Assembly (NCBI GenBank): GCA_910588375.1
Contig: CAJUQA010000008.1
Location: forward strand, 48,787 to 112,786
Direction: 5' to 3'
DNA: 64,000 nucleotides
Origin: an uncultured Odoribacter sp.
GTDB lineage: Bacteria > Bacteroidota > Bacteroidia > Bacteroidales > Marinifilaceae
Position 1 is the stretch's first letter; every line of letters begins with the position of its first letter. The notes under the pieces are model-generated. The model was not told the DNA's origin and did no database searches. It saw only the letters and a list, made by a program, of their open reading frames with translations. Shown piece after piece: positions 59,283-64,000 of the stretch. The translations under genes and the position numbers were made by a program.

Positions 59283-61241
59283 TTAGTTATAGAAATTCCA
59301 TTTCAATCCGAATTTGAACATTGCGGGATTGATGGGGTAGTCCAAGGCACTGAAATATTCTCCGTTTGTAAAATAGTAGTTGAGATGTTCGTATTTCAGG
59401 AAAAAATCAGCGCGTTTGATGCGTACATTTAAAAATACATCGAGTTTGGGGTAGCCTCCTGTTTTTTCTTTCCGCTGGTTGTAGAACTGCATGGTGGAAG
59501 GAGAGTAATTGTCGGCATAGAATTTTGTGTTATAGAATAAATCTACGCCGATAATGAATTTCAATACTTTATTGAAGAACGCATTCTCGTAATAATTGTG
59601 GGAGTACAGGGAAATAGCAGGGAGTGACAGGATGTCTTTCTGCGTACTTTTTTGAAAATACAGGGTCTGGTCGAAGTGGAAGTGTCCGGCTTTGAATACC
59701 TGTTTCCCCCAGGCTGTCAAAACTATCAGGGCTTTGGAGGTTTGCTGAGGCATGGCGGTTGTGTCAAAATAGACATAATCAATGATGTTGCTCCAGCCTA
59801 CGCCGATTTCTGTCCTTAGCTTTTCATTGACATAGCGGCCCTCTATATTTATAGTCTTGGTGTCCTTGAAAGCGGTCTCCCAAATGTCATGGTTTCCAAC
59901 ATAACCGGAAAAGAAATGATTGACGGCTTTGGATTCTACCAGAGCATTTGCCTGAATGTAGCTGCTTTTATTTTTATTAAAGTATTGTTTGATGAATCCC
60001 TGGATTTCAAAGTTGCCGATGTAATCGCCGAGCAGGCATATTTTGGCATTGGCGTCAAAGTTGAATAAAGCGCTGTCGTCTACGTTGAATATGCCTCCTG
60101 TTAGCCAGGTACCGTTGTATTTTTCTGTTTTTTTTGCGTGGAGGGAATCCAGTCCTGTCCGTCCGGTGTAGTCTAAGTATTTAAAATCCAAACCGGCGTA
60201 TATCCCCGGCAGGTATTTGTATTTCGGATGTTCGTTTACGACTAATTTAGTGCTGAAATCATAAACGTGATTGCCTTGAAAATCCGTATTGGCAGTGCTG
60301 TCCAAATAAGTAAAAGGAAAGAAATCAAAATTGACACTGCTTTCCTTGAAGCGGTGAATGTTGTCTTCTATCGTGGCTGAAAACAAGGCTTTTGCCGGAT
60401 AGGATTGAAGGGTGTCTTTGCCCCGTACGGTTTCTTTTCTTTTTCCAATGTTGTATTGCAATAGCGTGTAGAAATTGAAATTCCGGTACGTATTTTTTAC
60501 ATTGGAGAGGTTTACCGGTACGTTTTCAGCGTTCAGCGTCGTGTCACGGATAAATTTTTTGTCTGATACACCGCCGTTTTCATTAAAATGACCGTTATTC
60601 TGATTCAGAAAAAAGTTAATCAGCCATCTTTCTTTTTCGTAAGAGGAGAAAATGGAGAAGTTATAGGCCTTCGCCTTTTGATTCATATATCTTCCGTCGC
60701 TGGAAATAAGATTATACCGGAAACCGGCGTTCCAGAAAGGGGTGATATTTTGTGTATGCCATACGTCTAAAAATGTTTCATTTTTCCCTTTGCCTCCTCC
60801 CGTGTAATAATTCAATTGGGTGAAAGGAGTGGTGGTATTGAACAACAAGGCATCTACCGGTTTAAAAAGGTATGCCCGGATGTTGTTGAGGATGTGAAAA
60901 TCTTCTTGTGGAGCCCTCCGGATGAAGATATCCGACTCGTAGGGGGAAGGAAAATTGGCCAGATAGGTGTTGGCAATGCTTTGCTTGAATATATAATTGT
61001 AATTGTGAAGCCCGTCTAATGTTGTGTCGATGGGAATCTCCGTTTTATAGACTCCTTCGTTCATCCATTTCCAGCTTTTGCGGAGGTGCGGAATGTCTTC
61101 CGTTGTCGTACTACGGGAAGAATCCGGTTGCGGCATAGCTCCCTCTCTCTCCGGAAAATTGCTCCGTGATATGGGACGGGATTGTGCAACCATCGTGACT
61201 TGCAGGCAGCAAAGGATGATAATATAGACTAATTTTTTCAT
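59283..61241 (-). CDS. Putative porin (Porin_10 family)
   Basis: A 652-residue outer-membrane protein. The signal peptide is MKKLVYIIILCCLQVTMVAQ. A Ser/Pro/Arg-rich N-terminal spacer leads to a long barrel region with repeated aromatic-ended strands. Typical blocks are TQLNYYTGGGKGKNETFLDVWHTQN-like and NAGFRYNLISSDGRYMNQKA. The C-terminus ends with the aromatic AMFKFGLKWNFYN, as expected for BAM-inserted barrels. It belongs to the Bacteroidota family usually called putative porin. Solute is unknown. It lies upstream of the mltF-like gene on the same strand and is divergent from glnS. Confidence 0.85.
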   Translation of the reverse strand: MKKLVYIIILCCLQVTMVAQSRPISRSNFPEREGAMPQPDSSRSTTTEDIPHLRKSWKWMNEGVYKTEIPIDTTLDGLHNYNYIFKQSIANTYLANFPSPYESDIFIRRAPQEDFHILNNIRAYLFKPVDALLFNTTTPFTQLNYYTGGGKGKNETFLDVWHTQNITPFWNAGFRYNLISSDGRYMNQKAKAYNFSIFSSYEKERWLINFFLNQNNGHFNENGGVSDKKFIRDTTLNAENVPVNLSNVKNTYRNFNFYTLLQYNIGKRKETVRGKDTLQSYPAKALFSATIEDNIHRFKESSVNFDFFPFTYLDSTANTDFQGNHVYDFSTKLVVNEHPKYKYLPGIYAGLDFKYLDYTGRTGLDSLHAKKTEKYNGTWLTGGIFNVDDSALFNFDANAKICLLGDYIGNFEIQGFIKQYFNKNKSSYIQANALVESKAVNHFFSGYVGNHDIWETAFKDTKTINIEGRYVNEKLRTEIGVGWSNIIDYVYFDTTAMPQQTSKALIVLTAWGKQVFKAGHFHFDQTLYFQKSTQKDILSLPAISLYSHNYYENAFFNKVLKFIIGVDLFYNTKFYADNYSPSTMQFYNQRKEKTGGYPKLDVFLNVRIKRADFFLKYEHLNYYFTNGEYFSALDYPINPAMFKFGLKWNFYN

Positions 61242-61284
61242 TGCCGCAAATATACGTAAACTTTTAAAACTCTCATAAATTACT

Positions 61285-61292
61285 TACTTTTG
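61285..61292 (+). promoter_or_regulatory. Putative -7 promoter box for glnS
   Basis: TACTTTTG matches TAnnTTTG, 22 bp before ATG 61315. Confidence 0.5.
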
Positions 61293-61314
61293 TGCGGAAT
61301 TTAATATACGAACT

Positions 61315-63024
61315 ATGGATACGAATCATCACAACACTGAGACGGAAGATGAAGTAAAACCGTTGAATTTTATCGAACAAATTATAGAACAGGAATTGGC
61401 AGAAGGCAAGAACGAAGGGCGGGTGCATACCCGATTCCCGCCGGAACCCAATGGCTATTTGCATATAGGTCATGCCACGTCTATTTGTTTGAATTTCGGT
61501 CTTGCCGAACAGTATCACGGGAAATGTAATCTGCGTTTTGATGATACCAATCCGGTTAAAGAGGATGTGGAGTATACGGATGCGATTCAGGAAGATATAA
61601 AATGGTTGGGTTTTCAGTGGGACGGAGAAGTGCGTTATGCTTCCGATTATTTTCAGCAGTTGTATGATTGGGCGGAGCAGATGATACAGGAAGGAAAAGC
61701 CTATGTGGACGACCAGTCTGCCGAGGAGATCAGTGCCGGTCGGAAGACTATCAATGAACCGGGGGTAGACAGTCCTTTCCGGAATCGTAGTGTGGAAGAG
61801 AATCTGGATTTGTTCCGTCGGATGAAAAATGGAGAGTTTAAAGAAGGTTCGAGGGTGTTGCGGGCGAAAATAGATATGGCTTCTCCGAATATGCTGATGA
61901 GAGATCCCATCATGTATCGTATTATATATAGTAGTCATCATCGGACAGGCGACAAATGGTGCATTTATCCCATGTATGACTTTACCCATGGTCAGAGCGA
62001 TTATCTGGAAGGAATAACGCATTCTATCTGTACGTTGGAGTTTGAAATACATCGCCCGTTGTATAATTGGTTTCTTGACCAGCTGACGACGACGGAATAT
62101 CGTCCGCGGCAGATAGAATTTGCCCGTCGTAATCTGAACTATACCGTGATGAGTAAGCGCCGGCTGTTGGAATTGGTACAGAAAGGATATGTTGCCGGAT
62201 GGGATGATCCCCGGATGCCGACTATTTGCGGATTGCGGCGCAGAGGATATACCCCCGAATCCATTCGTGCTTTTGCGGAAAAGGTAGGGGTGGCTCGTCG
62301 TGAAATTGTGGTGGATATGGCTTTGTTGGAATATTGTGTAAGGGAACATTTGAACAAAACAGCTCCGCGGGTAATGGCCGTGTTGGATCCTGTAAAAGTT
62401 GTATTGGATAATTATCCGGATCGGACGGAAATGGTGGAGATTGAAAATAATCCGGAAGATGTAAATGCCGGAATGCGGAAAGTACCTTTTTCCCGGGAGT
62501 TGTATATTGAAGGAGAAGATTTCATGGAAGATGCTCCTAAAAAATTCTTCCGTCTGACCCCGGGAGGCGAAGTTCGTTTGAAAGGGGCTTATATTATAAA
62601 GTGTGAGAGTGTCGAGAAAGATGCCGAAGGAAATATTACGCAGATACATTGTACGTGTGACATGGACAGCCGTAGCGGTAGCGGAACGGAAGCCAGCAAT
62701 CGGAAAGTGAAGGGAACGCTTCATTGGGTATCGGCTACGGAAGCCATTGAGGCGGAAGTGCGCCTGTATGACCGGCTTTTTAAAGACGAAGATCCGGCCG
62801 GACATAAAGACGTGGATTTTAAAGAATTTATCAATGAAGAATCGTTGAAAGTTCTTCGCGGATGCAAACTTGAACCCGGATTGAAAACGGCTAAGCCGGG
62901 AGAACGGTTCCAATTTCAGCGTCTGGGATATTTCTGTGTAGATCCTGATACCAAAGAGGGACAATTGATTTTTAATAAAACAGTAGGATTAAAAGATAAT
63001 TGGGCGAAAGTCCGGAAAGCGTAA
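61315..63024 (+). CDS. glnS: Glutaminyl-tRNA synthetase
   Basis: A 569-residue class-I synthetase. The HIGH motif is in FPPEPNGYLHIGHATSICLNF (about residue 47) and the KMSKS-type motif is VMSKRRLLELV (about 277). The PNG triad before HIGH is diagnostic for GlnRS over GluRS. The C-terminal anticodon-binding beta-barrels are complete (ending GLKDNWAKVRKA). Having GlnRS means tRNA-Gln is charged directly. The YitT gene starts 4 bp downstream and is probably co-transcribed. Confidence 0.97.
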   Translation: MDTNHHNTETEDEVKPLNFIEQIIEQELAEGKNEGRVHTRFPPEPNGYLHIGHATSICLNFGLAEQYHGKCNLRFDDTNPVKEDVEYTDAIQEDIKWLGFQWDGEVRYASDYFQQLYDWAEQMIQEGKAYVDDQSAEEISAGRKTINEPGVDSPFRNRSVEENLDLFRRMKNGEFKEGSRVLRAKIDMASPNMLMRDPIMYRIIYSSHHRTGDKWCIYPMYDFTHGQSDYLEGITHSICTLEFEIHRPLYNWFLDQLTTTEYRPRQIEFARRNLNYTVMSKRRLLELVQKGYVAGWDDPRMPTICGLRRRGYTPESIRAFAEKVGVARREIVVDMALLEYCVREHLNKTAPRVMAVLDPVKVVLDNYPDRTEMVEIENNPEDVNAGMRKVPFSRELYIEGEDFMEDAPKKFFRLTPGGEVRLKGAYIIKCESVEKDAEGNITQIHCTCDMDSRSGSGTEASNRKVKGTLHWVSATEAIEAEVRLYDRLFKDEDPAGHKDVDFKEFINEESLKVLRGCKLEPGLKTAKPGERFQFQRLGYFCVDPDTKEGQLIFNKTVGLKDNWAKVRKA

Positions 63025-63028
63025 ATAT

Positions 63029-63904
63029 ATGCATATGAATAAAGTAAATAAGGAGATTCGCTCCTATCTGTTGATCACCTTCGGAATGTTGATCTATGCT
63101 GTTGCTGCATTGGGTTTTTTGGTACCTCATAAGATTGTGGGTGGTGGCGCAACCGGTATGAGTACGATTGTTTATTATCTTTCCGGTAAAGTAATTCCGG
63201 TAGGTATAAGCTATTTTGTAATCAACGTCGTATTGGTGGGGATTGCCTTGAAAGTCCTGGGGCCTAAATTTGGTATTAAAACAGTATTTGCTATTGTGGT
63301 TGGAAGTGCCTTTTTGAGTTTTTTACAACCTCTTATCCCCGAAGCTTTTGTCAGCGATAAATTTATGAGTTCCATTATAGCGGGTATGCTTACAGGAATC
63401 GGGATAGCCATTGCGTTGTCGGAGGGGGGAAGTACCGGAGGCACGGATATCGTGGCGATGATTGTTACGAAGTACAGGAATGTCAGTCCCGGAAAGATGA
63501 TCATGTACAGCGATTGCGGAATTATAGCATGCAGCTTGCTAATTAATTTTAATCTGGAAGGTCTGATGTATGGTTATGTCATGATGGGTGTCGTATCATT
63601 TACAGTTGATTTTGTCTTGACTGGAAAGAAACAATCGGCACAGCTGTTTATTTTTACCGAAAAATACCAGGAGGTGTCGCAGAAGATTACAGAACAATTT
63701 GCGCATGGGGTTACGGTTGTAGATTGTACAGGTTGGTATACAGGCCAGGCAAAGAAAATGCTGATTATCGTAGTGCGGAAAAATGAAGCGATAGAAGTGT
63801 TGCGGATTGCCAAGCGAGTTGATCCGAATGTTTTTATGACTATGAATACCGTAATGGGAGTATTCGGTAAAGGTTTTGATGAAGTAAAAGGTGTAAAAGC
63901 CTAA
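63029..63904 (+). CDS. YitT family membrane protein (DUF161 + DUF2179)
   Basis: A 291-residue inner-membrane protein with about five to six hydrophobic segments. The family blocks are GGGATGMSTIVYYLSG and SEGGSTGGTDIVAMIV, followed by a cytoplasmic DUF2179 domain (about 210-291, TEQFAHGVTVVDCTGWYTG and VDPNVFMTMNTVMGVFGKGFD). Function is unsettled; transport has been proposed. ATG 63029 and 63035 are both possible. It is downstream of glnS by 4 bp and ends before a strong terminator. Confidence 0.93.
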   Translation: MHMNKVNKEIRSYLLITFGMLIYAVAALGFLVPHKIVGGGATGMSTIVYYLSGKVIPVGISYFVINVVLVGIALKVLGPKFGIKTVFAIVVGSAFLSFLQPLIPEAFVSDKFMSSIIAGMLTGIGIAIALSEGGSTGGTDIVAMIVTKYRNVSPGKMIMYSDCGIIACSLLINFNLEGLMYGYVMMGVVSFTVDFVLTGKKQSAQLFIFTEKYQEVSQKITEQFAHGVTVVDCTGWYTGQAKKMLIIVVRKNEAIEVLRIAKRVDPNVFMTMNTVMGVFGKGFDEVKGVKA

Positions 63905-63927
63905 ATAATTTCTCTTCTTATAGATTC

Positions 63928-63960
63928 GGCAATAACCCTTTTGGTTATTGCCTTTTTTTT
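63928..63960 (+). terminator. Terminator of the glnS-YitT operon
   Basis: GGCAATAACC (63928-63937), loop CTTTT, GGTTATTGCC (63943-63952), then eight T's. Confidence 0.9.
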
Positions 63961-64000
63961 ATTATTCTTATGGCTTGTTTTCCAGGTTTTTGTTTTGATT

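Noticed and set aside
61247..61254. TATATTTG box directly before the porin start
   Set aside because: It would give a leaderless transcript beginning at the ATG, with no -33 element; not reported as a promoter.

Overview
The window reads as a Bacteroidota chromosome of the order Bacteroidales, possibly Odoribacteraceae (this last step is inference). The evidence is a type-B T9SS sorting domain, a FeoA-FeoB fusion, a Porin_10-type porin, an RRM RNA-binding protein, and the Bacteroidales -7 promoter box TAnnTTTG in front of many genes. Ribosome-binding sites are weak, so start codons were chosen from protein families and promoter position. There is no rRNA operon, no recognisable insertion sequence, no phage and no CRISPR array.

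Layout. 0-10 kb: 5' part of a UvrD/PcrA helicase, a secreted T9SS cargo protein, LemA plus M48 protease, tRNA-Leu(CAA), a GH20 hexosaminidase lipoprotein, a Bax-inhibitor-1 membrane protein, a HAD phosphatase, a PseB-like sugar dehydratase and a MATE exporter. 10.3-14.7 kb: a co-directional accessory run with a PAD-like deiminase, a stand-alone SpoT-like HD hydrolase, two tandem overlapping copies of a microprotein gene, two unrecognised proteins and an ADP-ribosylglycohydrolase. 14.8-24.2 kb: an AraC/GyrI regulator, S37 peptidase, Kdo transferase, metK behind a SAM-II riboswitch, a zinc peptidase, an outer-membrane protein and an EF-G paralogue with altered GTPase residues. 24.3-26.2 kb: an AT-rich AAA ATPase plus DUF4276/TOPRIM-like pair, probably anti-phage, joined by overlap to rsmE. 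26.2-30.3 kb: rsmE, a DUF4159 protein and clpB.

30.3-51 kb: two inverted paralogous secreted proteins (N-terminal module, FGE-like fold, C-terminal glycine-rich domain) enclose an anSME/aldo-keto reductase pair, a C26 amidohydrolase, tRNA-Phe, an RRM protein, thiL, the complete sufBCDSE operon with a DUF59 gene and queG, and a DUF6261 gene. Each paralogue has inverted-repeat DNA in its upstream region. The one in front of the second paralogue has 23-bp arms around a consensus promoter that points away from the gene, which is the expected form of a phase-variable promoter in OFF orientation. 51-64 kb: a DUF5723-SPOR protein, hydG, feoAB with a Cys-rich microprotein, a conserved protein of unknown function, an MltF-like transglycosylase, a Porin_10 porin, glnS and a YitT-family protein.

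Strongest leads: the ATPase/TOPRIM-like pair, the invertible promoter, the accessory run at 10-15 kb with its tandem microproteins, the roughly 40-bp periodic dyad array at 47.5 kb, and three enzymes with substituted key residues (EF-G paralogue, PseB-like dehydratase, FGE-like surface proteins).
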